This document shows, in pieces, positions 1 to 8,104 of a DNA stretch of 64,000 nucleotides. The notes under the pieces are model-generated. The model had not been told where the DNA came from, did no database searches, and saw only the letters and a list, made by a program, of their open reading frames with translations. The stretch is from positions 56,537 to 120,536 of the forward strand of contig CAZDOO010000003.1 of NCBI GenBank assembly GCA_964507045.1, given 5' to 3'. The first letter of the stretch is position 1, and every line of letters starts with the position of its first letter. Source of the DNA: UBA8199 sp964507045 (GTDB lineage Bacteria > Verrucomicrobiota > Verrucomicrobiia > Limisphaerales > UBA8199). A program made the translations under genes and the position numbers.

Positions 1-1494
1 TTCCTGCTGCTCGTGTCGCCAGGGGTGGACGTGAAGGAAAAGCAGGTGGTGATGAAGGACGTCGCCTTCGTGCTGGACACCTCGGGTTCGATGGCGGGCA
101 AGAAGCTGGATCAGGCCAAGAAGGCGCTGCAATTCTGCGTGGAGAACCTGAACGACGGCGACCGGTTCGAGATCATCCGCTTCTCCACGGAGGTCGAGCC
201 GCTCTTTGACAAGCTCGTCAGCGCCTCCAAGTCCAACCGTGCGAAGGCTGACGACTTCATCAAGGACCTCAAGCCCATCGGCGGCACGGCCATTGACGAC
301 GCCCTGCGCAAGGCGCTGGCTTTGCGGCCCGGCGGGGACGACCGCCCTTTCGTGGTGATCTTCCTCACCGACGGCCGCCCCACCATCGGCACCACCGGGG
401 AGGATGAGATCGTGGCCAACGTGAAGAAGGAGAACGACGGCCGCACGCGCATCTTCTGCTTCGGCATCGGCACGGATGTGAACACGCATTTGCTGGACCG
501 GGTCACGGAGCAAACCCGCGCCGCCAGCCAGTACGTCCTGCCGGAGGAAGACCTGGAGGTGAAGGTGTCCAACTTCTTCTCCAAAATCAAAGAGCCCGTG
601 CTGGCGAACCCGACCCTCAAGTTCACCGGCGACATCCGCGCGACGAAGCTCTATCCCTCAACCCTGCCCGACCTGTTCAAGGGCGAGCAACTGGTACTGG
701 TGGGCCGCTATTCCGGCAACGGCGATTCGGCGGTGATCGTCCAGGGAACGGTGAACGGCACCGAGAGGAAGCTCACCTACGAAGTGAGGTTCCCGCAGGA
801 GACTGCCGAAAACGAGTTCATCCCGCGCCTGTGGGCCACCCGCCGCGTCGGCTACCTGCTGGATGAGATCCGCCTGCACGGCGAGAACTCCGAGCTGCGC
901 GACGAGGTGACCGACCTGGCGCGCAAGTATGGCATCGTCACCCCCTACACGGCCTACCTGATTCTCGAGGATGAAAGCCAGCGGAATGTGCCGATGCCCA
1001 TGCGGTCGCTGCAAAGCTTCGACGCGGATGGTGGGGCGCGGCGCGAGGCGGCGGAGGCCTGGAACCGGCTCAATGCGGAGCGCTCAGGTGGCGGGGCCGT
1101 GGCAGGCGCGCGTTATAACTTCGCCCTGAAAGACGCAGTGGCGGCAGCGCCCGCCGCCAGCTCTGGCTCCCTGGAGGCGGAGAAGGCCCTGGGACTCTCT
1201 CGTGCTTCAAGCTCCATCGCCGCAAAGTCAGCGGCCGATCGCAGCAAAGAGCGGCTGGTGCAGTACTCTCAGCAGTCGCAGTTCATCAACGGCAAGAACT
1301 TCTTCCAGAACAACAACCAGTGGCTGGACACAGCCGTGCAGAACCACCCGAAAGCCAAGCGTGTGCGCATTCAGTTCGGCTCGGCGGAATACTTCGACCT
1401 GATCGCCAAGAACAACGAAGCGCTGCCTTGGCTGGCGCTGGGGCAAAGCGTGCAGTTCGTCCTGAATAACACGGTTTATGACATCTACGAGTGA
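1..1494 (+). CDS. VWA (VIT/inter-alpha-trypsin-inhibitor-like) domain protein, 5' truncated
   Basis: The reading frame is open from the first base of the window, so the true start and probably an N-terminal VIT or signal region lie upstream. A von Willebrand factor A domain begins near base 60 with the MIDAS signature DTSGSM (about base 76) and a later conserved FLTDGRP segment near base 360, so metal-dependent ligand binding is likely. The domain is followed by a beta-rich region and an Ala/Ser-rich linker (around 1140-1220). The C-terminal segment ends in NNTVYDIYE. Proteins of this type are usually exported and bind other surface proteins; the partner here is unknown. The gene is followed 13 bases later by a second VWA gene, suggesting co-transcription. 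The family call is secure, the function is not. Confidence 0.85.
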   Translation, partial: FLLLVSPGVDVKEKQVVMKDVAFVLDTSGSMAGKKLDQAKKALQFCVENLNDGDRFEIIRFSTEVEPLFDKLVSASKSNRAKADDFIKDLKPIGGTAIDDALRKALALRPGGDDRPFVVIFLTDGRPTIGTTGEDEIVANVKKENDGRTRIFCFGIGTDVNTHLLDRVTEQTRAASQYVLPEEDLEVKVSNFFSKIKEPVLANPTLKFTGDIRATKLYPSTLPDLFKGEQLVLVGRYSGNGDSAVIVQGTVNGTERKLTYEVRFPQETAENEFIPRLWATRRVGYLLDEIRLHGENSELRDEVTDLARKYGIVTPYTAYLILEDESQRNVPMPMRSLQSFDADGGARREAAEAWNRLNAERSGGGAVAGARYNFALKDAVAAAPAASSGSLEAEKALGLSRASSSIAAKSAADRSKERLVQYSQQSQFINGKNFFQNNNQWLDTAVQNHPKAKRVRIQFGSAEYFDLIAKNNEALPWLALGQSVQFVLNNTVYDIYE

Positions 1495-1507
1495 ATTCGG
1501 AGTCTCT

Positions 1508-2653
1508 ATGAATATTAAACACCTCATCTCGGTCATGTTAATCCTCACCGGCGCTTGCGTCCTGGCCGCGCCGAAAGAAACCGCTCCGACCCAGTCGGCC
1601 AAAGCCGCCGCCAAACCGCGCATCGAAGTCTGCTTCGTGCTGGATACCACCGGCTCGATGGGCGGCCTCATCGAGGGCGCCAAACAGAAAATCTGGTCCA
1701 TCGCCAACGACATGATTAGCGCCAAACCGACGCCGGACATTCGGGTCGGGCTGGTAGCCTACCGGGACCGCGGCGACCAATACATTACCCGGACATTCGA
1801 CCTGACGAACGACATTGACGCTGTTTATGGCCAACTCAAGTCCTTCCAGGCTGTGGGCGGCGGCGACGAGCCGGAGTCGGTAAACGAGGCGCTGGCCGCG
1901 GCGGTCCGCGAGATGACCTGGAGCGCCGACCGGAAGGTCCTCAAGATCATCTTCCTGGTTGGCGACGCCCCGCCGCATATGGATTACGCGCAAGGTCCCA
2001 AGTATCCCGATGTCTGCCAGGAAGCCGTGAAGAAGGACCTCATCATCAACACGGTCCAGTGCGGGGGCATCGCCGGGACGACGCCCTTTTGGCAGGAGAT
2101 CGCCAAGCTCTCCGAGGGCAGCTACGCCGCTGTCGCCCAGTCCGGCAACATGGCGGTGATTGCCACGCCGATGGATGAGAAATTGGCAGAGTTGAACCGG
2201 GAGATGGGCAGCACGCTGGTGGCCTACGGCAGCGCGCGCGCGCGCCGGGAGGTGGCTACCAAGCAACTCGCTGCCGAAGCCGCACCCGCCGCCGTGGCGG
2301 CTGACCGGCTGAGTTATAATGCGCACTCAGGCGTCGCCGTCCAGGGTGAGGGCGAACTGCTCGACGGCCTCAAGACCGGCAAGCTCGAGGTAGAATCGCT
2401 CGACAAGGATTCGCTGCCGCCCGAATTGCAGACTTTGAACAAGCCGGAGCTGAAGGCCGAGATCGAAAAGAAGCAAAAGGCCCGGGCGGACGTGCAAGGC
2501 CGCATTCAGAAGTTGAGCCAGGAGCGGGAGGACTATCTCGCCGCGGAACGCAAGCGTCTGGCCGAGCAAGGCCAGGGCGACTCCTTTGACGAGAAGGTGG
2601 CCGCCAACATCCGCGCCCAGGCTGCCCGGAAGGGCATCCAATTCAAGAAGTAG
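1508..2653 (+). CDS. Secreted VWA-domain protein
   Basis: The 381-residue protein starts at the ATG at 1508, because MNIKHLISVMLILTGACVLA is a good signal peptide; an upstream in-frame start at 1478 would overlap the preceding gene and hide it. The VWA domain starts about residue 38 with DTTGSM (MIDAS), contains a GGGDEPESV stretch typical of the subgroup that includes vWFA kinase-like proteins, and ends near residue 230. The C-terminal third is charged and predicted coiled-coil (many K, E and Q, residues 310-380). It probably acts in the periplasm or at the cell surface in protein-protein contacts and follows another VWA gene in the same direction. No catalytic role can be read from the sequence. 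Confidence 0.85.
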   Translation: MNIKHLISVMLILTGACVLAAPKETAPTQSAKAAAKPRIEVCFVLDTTGSMGGLIEGAKQKIWSIANDMISAKPTPDIRVGLVAYRDRGDQYITRTFDLTNDIDAVYGQLKSFQAVGGGDEPESVNEALAAAVREMTWSADRKVLKIIFLVGDAPPHMDYAQGPKYPDVCQEAVKKDLIINTVQCGGIAGTTPFWQEIAKLSEGSYAAVAQSGNMAVIATPMDEKLAELNREMGSTLVAYGSARARREVATKQLAAEAAPAAVAADRLSYNAHSGVAVQGEGELLDGLKTGKLEVESLDKDSLPPELQTLNKPELKAEIEKKQKARADVQGRIQKLSQEREDYLAAERKRLAEQGQGDSFDEKVAANIRAQAARKGIQFKK

Positions 2654-2676
2654 CCGAGGCTACCTTTCCCAGCCGG

Positions 2677-3096
2677 TCAATCCGGATAGACGAACTCTAC
2701 CGGCAACTGGACATCCGGGTGCAGACTCTGCTTGACCGGGCAGGCCCGGGCGGCGGCCTCCAACTTGGCGCGGTCGGCGGCGGACAAAGCCTGGCCGCGA
2801 GCAAACACCAGCCGGGTCTTGAGCGAGCCAATGCGCCGGACCGGGTCGGCGGTCATCTCCTTAAGGACCTGAATCTGGAGGCCCTCAATGTTCAGATTAT
2901 TCCGCTGGGCCACCAACCCCATGACCGTCGCCATGCAAGTGCCCAGAGCCGTGGCGACTAGGTCGGTGGGGGAAAAGGCCGCGCCCTTGCCGCCGTTGTC
3001 CACCGGGGCGTCGGTGGTCAAGGTTTGGCAGGACGGTCCATGAGTGGCGGCGCAGTGCAGCCCGCCTTCGTAGGTGATATTGATTTCGACAGCCAT
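2677..3096 (-). CDS. OsmC/Ohr family protein
   Basis: This 139-residue protein has the length and plan of the OsmC family, thiol peroxidases that reduce organic hydroperoxides with two cysteines. The two expected cysteines are visible: Cys54 in ALGTCMAT and Cys119 in AARACPVKQSL. The segment GGKGAAFSPTDLV before Cys54 is typical of the YhfA-like or general OsmC subgroup rather than classical Ohr. The gene is convergent with the VWA gene (23 bases between stops) and stands alone. A cytoplasmic role in peroxide defence is inferred from the family; the substrate cannot be read. Confidence 0.9.
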   Translation of the reverse strand: MAVEINITYEGGLHCAATHGPSCQTLTTDAPVDNGGKGAAFSPTDLVATALGTCMATVMGLVAQRNNLNIEGLQIQVLKEMTADPVRRIGSLKTRLVFARGQALSAADRAKLEAAARACPVKQSLHPDVQLPVEFVYPD

Positions 3097-3142
3097 AATA
3101 CGCGAGTTGATCGAGCTTGCGGCGCCCTGCTTGCCTCCGCAA

Positions 3143-3169
3143 CAAAAAAGCCCCGCAGGGGCGGGGCTT
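3143..3169 (-). terminator. Intrinsic terminator of the PEP-CTERM gene
   Basis: On the minus strand an 8-bp GC-rich stem (AGCCCCGC pairing with GCGGGGCT, four-base loop) is followed by TTTTTTGTT. It lies just downstream of the stop of the PEP-CTERM gene at 3193, so that gene is probably a single-gene transcript. Confidence 0.85.
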
Positions 3170-3192
3170 GAAAAGAGGGTCTTGAACGCGGC

Positions 3193-3870
3193 TTATTGTT
3201 TGCGCCGCAGCCAGCACAAGCCGGCCAACCCGGCACCCAAGAGGGCGAGAATGGAGGGTTCCGGGATCACTGCGATCGAGCCGTCGAGCACATTGACCAC
3301 GAGGAGGTCCCACCCGGATTCGACGGTCAAAGAATAGTTGGCAGCATTGACGCCACGGGAGTCAGCACCGATGGCGTCCCACGTGCCGGTGTTGACAGCT
3401 TTGAACTGATACGTGCCTGCCGTAAAGTAATAGCCAAGCTGATAAATGCCGCCACCCATATAAGTCATCGCCGTTGCAGGATCGGCGTTGTTCCAGCCCT
3501 GCCAGTCGCCGACGGCGGTCCAGGCGCCTGGATCAACATTCACGCCAATGCGGCCGCTGGCGGGAACCCAGCCATCGGAATAGGTGTTGGCGTCATAGGT
3601 GACCGTCACGTTGCCGCTGCCATCCGTGTAAAGCCAACTATTCCCGCTGCCCGGCACGTTCCAACCCCAGTCGCCCTGGGTCACTTTGAATTCGTGACGG
3701 CCGGTGCCCATATTCAGGGACGCCTGCCAAATGCCGCTTCCGGAGAAGGTTTCGGTCATCAAGTTGCCGTTGGCGGTCCAACCGTTGAAGTCGCCGGCGA
3801 GATAGTAATCTGCCAGTGCGGGTTGGGCCAGGGCACCAGCGGTCAGGAGGGCAATGAGAAGCTTTTTCAT
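3193..3870 (-). CDS. PEP-CTERM surface protein with two starch-binding-like modules
   Basis: This is a 225-residue exported protein. The start at 3870 is preferred over an in-frame ATG six codons upstream because MKKLLIALLTAGALAQPALA is a signal peptide and AAAGGA lies at ribosome-binding distance. Two beta-sandwich modules follow (about residues 21-105 and 106-200), each with the YYLAGDFNGW / VGDWQGWN and HEFKV / YQFKAVN pattern seen in accessory modules of pullulanases and SusE-like starch binders. The C terminus is a PEP-CTERM sorting signal: PEPS, a hydrophobic stretch, then RRKQ. In that system the tail is cut by an exosortase and the protein ends up on the surface or in the extracellular matrix. 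Its place beside secreted amylases suggests glucan binding; that part is inference. Confidence 0.8.
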   Translation of the reverse strand: MKKLLIALLTAGALAQPALADYYLAGDFNGWTANGNLMTETFSGSGIWQASLNMGTGRHEFKVTQGDWGWNVPGSGNSWLYTDGSGNVTVTYDANTYSDGWVPASGRIGVNVDPGAWTAVGDWQGWNNADPATAMTYMGGGIYQLGYYFTAGTYQFKAVNTGTWDAIGADSRGVNAANYSLTVESGWDLLVVNVLDGSIAVIPEPSILALLGAGLAGLCWLRRKQ

Positions 3871-3943
3871 GTGGTTTCCTTTATTCAATTAACGTGGCTC
3901 GTTGCAACGCTTAATGATATTTTTCTATTAACTCTAGGGCGCA

Positions 3944-3972
3944 ATAATCCCCCATTCAGACCCGCCAGTCAA
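3944..3972 (-). promoter_or_regulatory. Probable sigma70-type promoter of the PEP-CTERM gene
   Basis: On the minus strand TTGACT (3967-3972) and GATTAT (3944-3949) are separated by 17 bases, upstream of the start at 3870. This would leave a leader of about 65 nt. The spacing is ideal; the -10 box matches four of six bases. Confidence 0.55.
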
Positions 3973-4003
3973 GCCCTTTCCTCACATTTTCAAGGGTCCA
4001 ATA

Positions 4004-4019
4004 CCGCATGTACATGCGG
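4004..4019. promoter_or_regulatory. Perfect 16-bp palindrome, operator-like
   Basis: CCGCATGTACATGCGG is its own reverse complement. It sits about 32 bases upstream of the -35 box of the PEP-CTERM promoter, the position of an activator or repressor site for a dimeric regulator. Which protein binds, if any, is unknown. Confidence 0.45.
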
Positions 4020-4278
4020 GTAGCCCTGGCTCGATTGTGGTCGCCGACGGGCGGCAGGTGCTGGCGCCGGTTATGTGCACAAAGCCCAAGCCTACCCGGC
4101 TAACGGCAAGCCGCGAGTCGCGGGTGAAACCGGAGCACAGAGCCGGTCAAAGCCCTGTCGCAGCCCGGCGCGGCCTATGAGCGGAATACGAGCGAGTGCC
4201 TTCATACGTCCCCGCCAGCGGCAAGCCGGGGGCAAGCTGTGCCCGGGGTGCCACCCAAAGCCGGAACGCGGCACTGCC

Positions 4279-7200
4279 CTATGGCAGCACGTTGACCCGA
4301 TAGAACCGCGTAGCGTTGGTGGCAGCGGTGTCGAGATAGGTAGCTGTGGAACTGGCGGCAGTGACCATCCCGCTGATGGGTACGAAGTTGGTGGTTAGGT
4401 CGCACGTGGCCCAGACGCGGTAGGTCTTGCCGGAAACGCTCGACCACGTCAGGAGGTTGCCGTCGGCCAAACTGAGGATGCGCAGCATGGAATTCCCATC
4501 GAGCGGGTTGGTGCCGGCGAGGTCTTCGGCGGTATTGCTCATGCCGTCGTGGTCGTTGTCCCCGTTGGGCTCCAGCAGAACCGTGCCGGCGCTCGACGGG
4601 CTGAAGGGGCCTTCAATGCCCGCGTTGTTGATGGCGCTGACCCGTGCATACAGGGTGGCCCCCATGCTGTTGGTGACCGTTACCAGGGTGCCGCTGACGA
4701 TTCCGTTGAAGACATTTGAGCCGCCGGGAGCGGTGCCCACCAGCACATGGTAGCCGGAGATGCCACCGTCGAGGTCCACCAGCGTGGGCCAGGTGAAGGT
4801 GGCGCTGGGGCCGAGGGCGTAAGGCTTGGGCGTGGAGGGCGCCGCGGGGGCGGCGGGCGGCGTGACATCGTAAAGTTTGAGGTATTGCGCCTCGAAAGGA
4901 GCGTTGGTCCAGCCGCCATCGGTTAAGGGCACGGGATTGAGCAACACGTAGATGCCGTTGGCCAGGACGTTGCTGCCGGCGATGCCGCTGGAGCCCCAGA
5001 GCCAGTCATTGCGCCGGTTCCCATCGTAGGCGGTGTAGGCGGCGAGGTTGCGGACATTGTAGGTGCGGCCGGGCTTGATGCCGAAGAGGTTGCCGCTCCC
5101 CTGCGTGATATTCACGTTGAAGCTGCCGTGCTGCTGATTGTTCCGGTCGAGGTTGGCGAAGGCAAAGACGACGTCATAGAAGTTGGGCGAGCCATTGGGC
5201 TGCTCATACTTGGCGACGGAGAAGATGCCCGGCTGCGGACCGCCGCTGCCGGTGTGGTTGAGGAAGTAGCGGTTGGAAGAACGCAGGGCGGGGCTGAAGG
5301 CGCGCGCCTGGTTGATGGCGGCATAGACCGGCCAGAGGAAATCCACGCCGTTGCCGCGGTTGTTGAAGATGGGCTGGAGGGAGTTATACTTCTTGAACTG
5401 CGGGATCAGCTTGCCGAAGTTGACCTCGTAAAGGTCGAAGCTGCCGTAGCGGGCGATGCCGAGTTCCTGGCCGTAGAAGATCATGGGTGCGCCGTCAATG
5501 GTGCTGCAGGCGGCGTAGCGGATGAGGCCCTGAAACGGGTCGTCGTAGTTCTCCTCGTCATGGGAAGTGGTGTTGAGCAGCACAAGCCCCTGGCCGTAGG
5601 CGCTGCGGCGATCCTCGAAGATGGCGCGGTAATCGCTGGCGGTGCTGGCGGACTTGAGCGGGAACACGATGTTCTCGTTGAGAATGTCAAAGTGGCGATT
5701 CGAGCGGTAGGTGACGTTGCCGCCGTCCAGCGATTCGCTCATGAAGACGAAGTCCCATTTGCGGCTGCGCGCCTTGTTGATGATATACTCCCAGCACTGC
5801 GGCGGCAGGCCCTGGCCAAAGTCGGCACGCAACCCGTCAATCCCCTTGGCGGTGAGGCTGGCCGGCGTCCCATTCGGACAACCGGTCTTGTCGAGCCAGT
5901 AGAGAATATAATCGGAGAAGTAGCGCCAGACGTTGCGGGTGACCGCGTCGAAGTGGCCGTTCTGGTCACCGTACTTGTCCTCGTCGCCGATGCTGTAGTC
6001 GAACCAGTCCGCCTCGTTAAGGTGGGCGCCGCTCTCCGCGGAGCTGGGCGTGAGGGCGGCGTAGCGGCCGAAGAAGACGTCGGCGACATCGCTCCACTTG
6101 CCGAAGTCGTAGCGGTCGGGGGCGACGGCGACATTGGCGACGCCCGAAGCGCGCATGTCGTAGCGGTCGGTGCGGGAGTAGAAGCGGGCTTCGCGGGCGC
6201 GGATCTGATCGGCGGCGTCGGCGCCGCCGGCGAAGTAATAGACGCCGCTGGCGTCGAGCTCGCAATCCCAGGATGTGTGATTGAACGCGGCATCAAGCAT
6301 GACATTGAGGTCGGCGGCATCGGCGGCGGCCACGAAGTTGGTGAACTCGGTCATGGCGGCGTCGCGGGTGCCGGCCTTGCTCATGAGGGGGTTGACCTGG
6401 AAGAAGTTCTTCACGGAGTAGGGGCTGCCGACCGAGTAAGGCTGGCCGGTGGCGGGGTCGGTCTGGCGGCCGGCATCGCCGATGGGGTGAATGGGCTGAA
6501 ACCAAAGCCAGTTGACGCCGAGATTGCGGGCGTAGGTAAGGTTGAAGCGGTTGGTCACGGGGTCATAGGGGCGCGAGCCGGGGCCGCCATAGAGATCGGT
6601 AAAGGTGCTGCGCTGGTAATCCTGGGTGCCCTGGGAACCAATATTCAGCACGTTCAGCTCGTAGAGCGTGATGTTGCGCGCCTTTCCGGGCGCGACCACG
6701 ATCGCGTGATCGCGGCGGCCATTGCTCGAATACCAGAGCCAATTGGTATTGCCGGACACCTTGTAGCGCGCCGTCAGCCGATACGCGCCGGTCTTCTGCG
6801 CGTTGAGCGTGAGCGCATACTGGCCGGGCGTGCCGCTCGCGCCCATCGTGTAGGCCTTGTAATAATTGTTGTCATCGCCGGCCACAATCGCCCCGCCGTC
6901 CGGCGGCACGATGCCATCTTCGATCCCGTCGCCGTTGGCGTCGAGGGCAGCGCGGTCGCGGCGATTGAGGTTGGAGAAGACCTCCGCCGTCGTGACACTC
7001 GGGGTATTGGGGGAGAACAGGATTGTCAGCGGCACGGAATCGCCGGCATTCTCGTCCACGAAGACATGGGTGGTGGTGTAATCGGCGTTAAGACCGTTGA
7101 TGGTCAGCGCCGGGTCTCCCGACGTGCCCATCGAGAAATTGAACACGGCGTTGGGGGTGCCGGCATTGTAATCGGCGAACTTCTCCTCGTTGTTGCTGCT

Positions 7201-8052
7201 GTGCCACACGCCGATCTTGTATTTGATGGTGGTAAAGGTCGGCAGGTTGCTGCCCGTGCCCTGCCACCACATGGCGTTGCCGGCAGGGCTGGCGTCGTTT
7301 TCGACGTGATCCAGGCTTAGGGCTGCCGCCTGGGAAGTGCCGCTGGCGGTTCCCAAGGAGCCGGCGGGAGTCGAGCCGTCCGTGGTATAATAAACGCTGG
7401 CGTGGTCGGCCCAACGCGAACCAACGCTGCTGTCCTTGCCGAGGTAGCCGATCTTGATCCAGAAATCCACATGGTTGTGGCTGCCGTCGGAGCCAGGGCT
7501 AATAACGCGGTTTCCGGCATGAAAGAGCCAGGCCGGGCGATTGCGGATGGTGAAGGGAGCAGCGGCCGCGGTGCTCTGGGCGGCGGTAGTGCTGCTGCCA
7601 CTGTCGCTGCCGTAAACGTAGGTGTTGGAAACGCTGCCATACCCGTCCGTAGTCAAATACAGGTAGTATTGAATGACTTCGTTAGGGCCGAAGTTGGTGG
7701 TGTTGAACGACGCTTTCCAGTACTGGTTGTCCTGCCGGTAGATATGGTCTCCATGCCAGCCAAGCGGCGTGCTGGACCAGTTGGTTTGGGTCGTGCCGCG
7801 GTAGTAGAGCAGGCCGCCGGTTTGATTCATGATCTGCGTTGCCCCGCCCCCCGTCCACTTCTGCACCCCGTGGTAAACCGTGATCGTGGTGTTCGTTCCA
7901 ATCTCGAACTCGGGAGTGCGCATGGTGAACGCCAAGTCGTTGGTGTTGTCGGGGATGTGCCAGGCATTGGCGAGCGCGCCAAAGCATTGACGGCCGCCGC
8001 CCAGGCACAGCGCCAGGCACGCGAGGAGGATCAGGCGAGGTTGACTCTTCAT
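4279..8052 (-). CDS. Very large secreted GH13 alpha-amylase-family enzyme
   Basis: This is a 1257-residue secreted protein. The start at 8052 gives a signal peptide (MKSQPRLILLACLALCLGGG); the frame is open for another 103 codons upstream, but those would overlap the end of the preceding gene. N-terminal beta-sandwich modules (about 25-430, including a DANGDGIEDG calcium-like loop) precede a GH13 barrel with all four regions: DAAFNH (Asp587), GLRADFG (nucleophile Asp near 742), FMSESL (acid/base Glu near 770) and TTSHDE (near 830). A fibronectin III-like domain (about 1075-1170), a DNDHDGMSN calcium repeat and a C-terminal domain ending RFYRVNVLP follow. Hydrolysis of alpha-glucans outside the cell is the likely job; exact specificity is not visible. 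It lies 52 bases downstream of another giant GH13 gene, probably in one transcript. Confidence 0.88.
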   Translation of the reverse strand: MKSQPRLILLACLALCLGGGRQCFGALANAWHIPDNTNDLAFTMRTPEFEIGTNTTITVYHGVQKWTGGGATQIMNQTGGLLYYRGTTQTNWSSTPLGWHGDHIYRQDNQYWKASFNTTNFGPNEVIQYYLYLTTDGYGSVSNTYVYGSDSGSSTTAAQSTAAAAPFTIRNRPAWLFHAGNRVISPGSDGSHNHVDFWIKIGYLGKDSSVGSRWADHASVYYTTDGSTPAGSLGTASGTSQAAALSLDHVENDASPAGNAMWWQGTGSNLPTFTTIKYKIGVWHSSNNEEKFADYNAGTPNAVFNFSMGTSGDPALTINGLNADYTTTHVFVDENAGDSVPLTILFSPNTPSVTTAEVFSNLNRRDRAALDANGDGIEDGIVPPDGGAIVAGDDNNYYKAYTMGASGTPGQYALTLNAQKTGAYRLTARYKVSGNTNWLWYSSNGRRDHAIVVAPGKARNITLYELNVLNIGSQGTQDYQRSTFTDLYGGPGSRPYDPVTNRFNLTYARNLGVNWLWFQPIHPIGDAGRQTDPATGQPYSVGSPYSVKNFFQVNPLMSKAGTRDAAMTEFTNFVAAADAADLNVMLDAAFNHTSWDCELDASGVYYFAGGADAADQIRAREARFYSRTDRYDMRASGVANVAVAPDRYDFGKWSDVADVFFGRYAALTPSSAESGAHLNEADWFDYSIGDEDKYGDQNGHFDAVTRNVWRYFSDYILYWLDKTGCPNGTPASLTAKGIDGLRADFGQGLPPQCWEYIINKARSRKWDFVFMSESLDGGNVTYRSNRHFDILNENIVFPLKSASTASDYRAIFEDRRSAYGQGLVLLNTTSHDEENYDDPFQGLIRYAACSTIDGAPMIFYGQELGIARYGSFDLYEVNFGKLIPQFKKYNSLQPIFNNRGNGVDFLWPVYAAINQARAFSPALRSSNRYFLNHTGSGGPQPGIFSVAKYEQPNGSPNFYDVVFAFANLDRNNQQHGSFNVNITQGSGNLFGIKPGRTYNVRNLAAYTAYDGNRRNDWLWGSSGIAGSNVLANGIYVLLNPVPLTDGGWTNAPFEAQYLKLYDVTPPAAPAAPSTPKPYALGPSATFTWPTLVDLDGGISGYHVLVGTAPGGSNVFNGIVSGTLVTVTNSMGATLYARVSAINNAGIEGPFSPSSAGTVLLEPNGDNDHDGMSNTAEDLAGTNPLDGNSMLRILSLADGNLLTWSSVSGKTYRVWATCDLTTNFVPISGMVTAASSTATYLDTAATNATRFYRVNVLP

Positions 8053-8104
8053 AGCTGATTCACTTGCGGTTGCGACAGGGGACGCGCCCCGCGCCGGACC
8101 GCGC

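Larger units (their letters stand above)
3871..4278. other. Intergenic region between the PEP-CTERM and GH13 genes
   Basis: This 408-base stretch holds the promoter and palindrome of the PEP-CTERM gene in its first 150 bases. From 4020 to 4278 I see no gene, no terminator with a U tract, and no repeat. Confidence 0.6.

Noticed and set aside
5128..7320. Open frame of about 730 codons on the plus strand inside the GH13 gene
   Set aside because: It is antisense to the GH13 catalytic barrel and is composed of biased Val/Gly/Ala runs; no domain or start signal.
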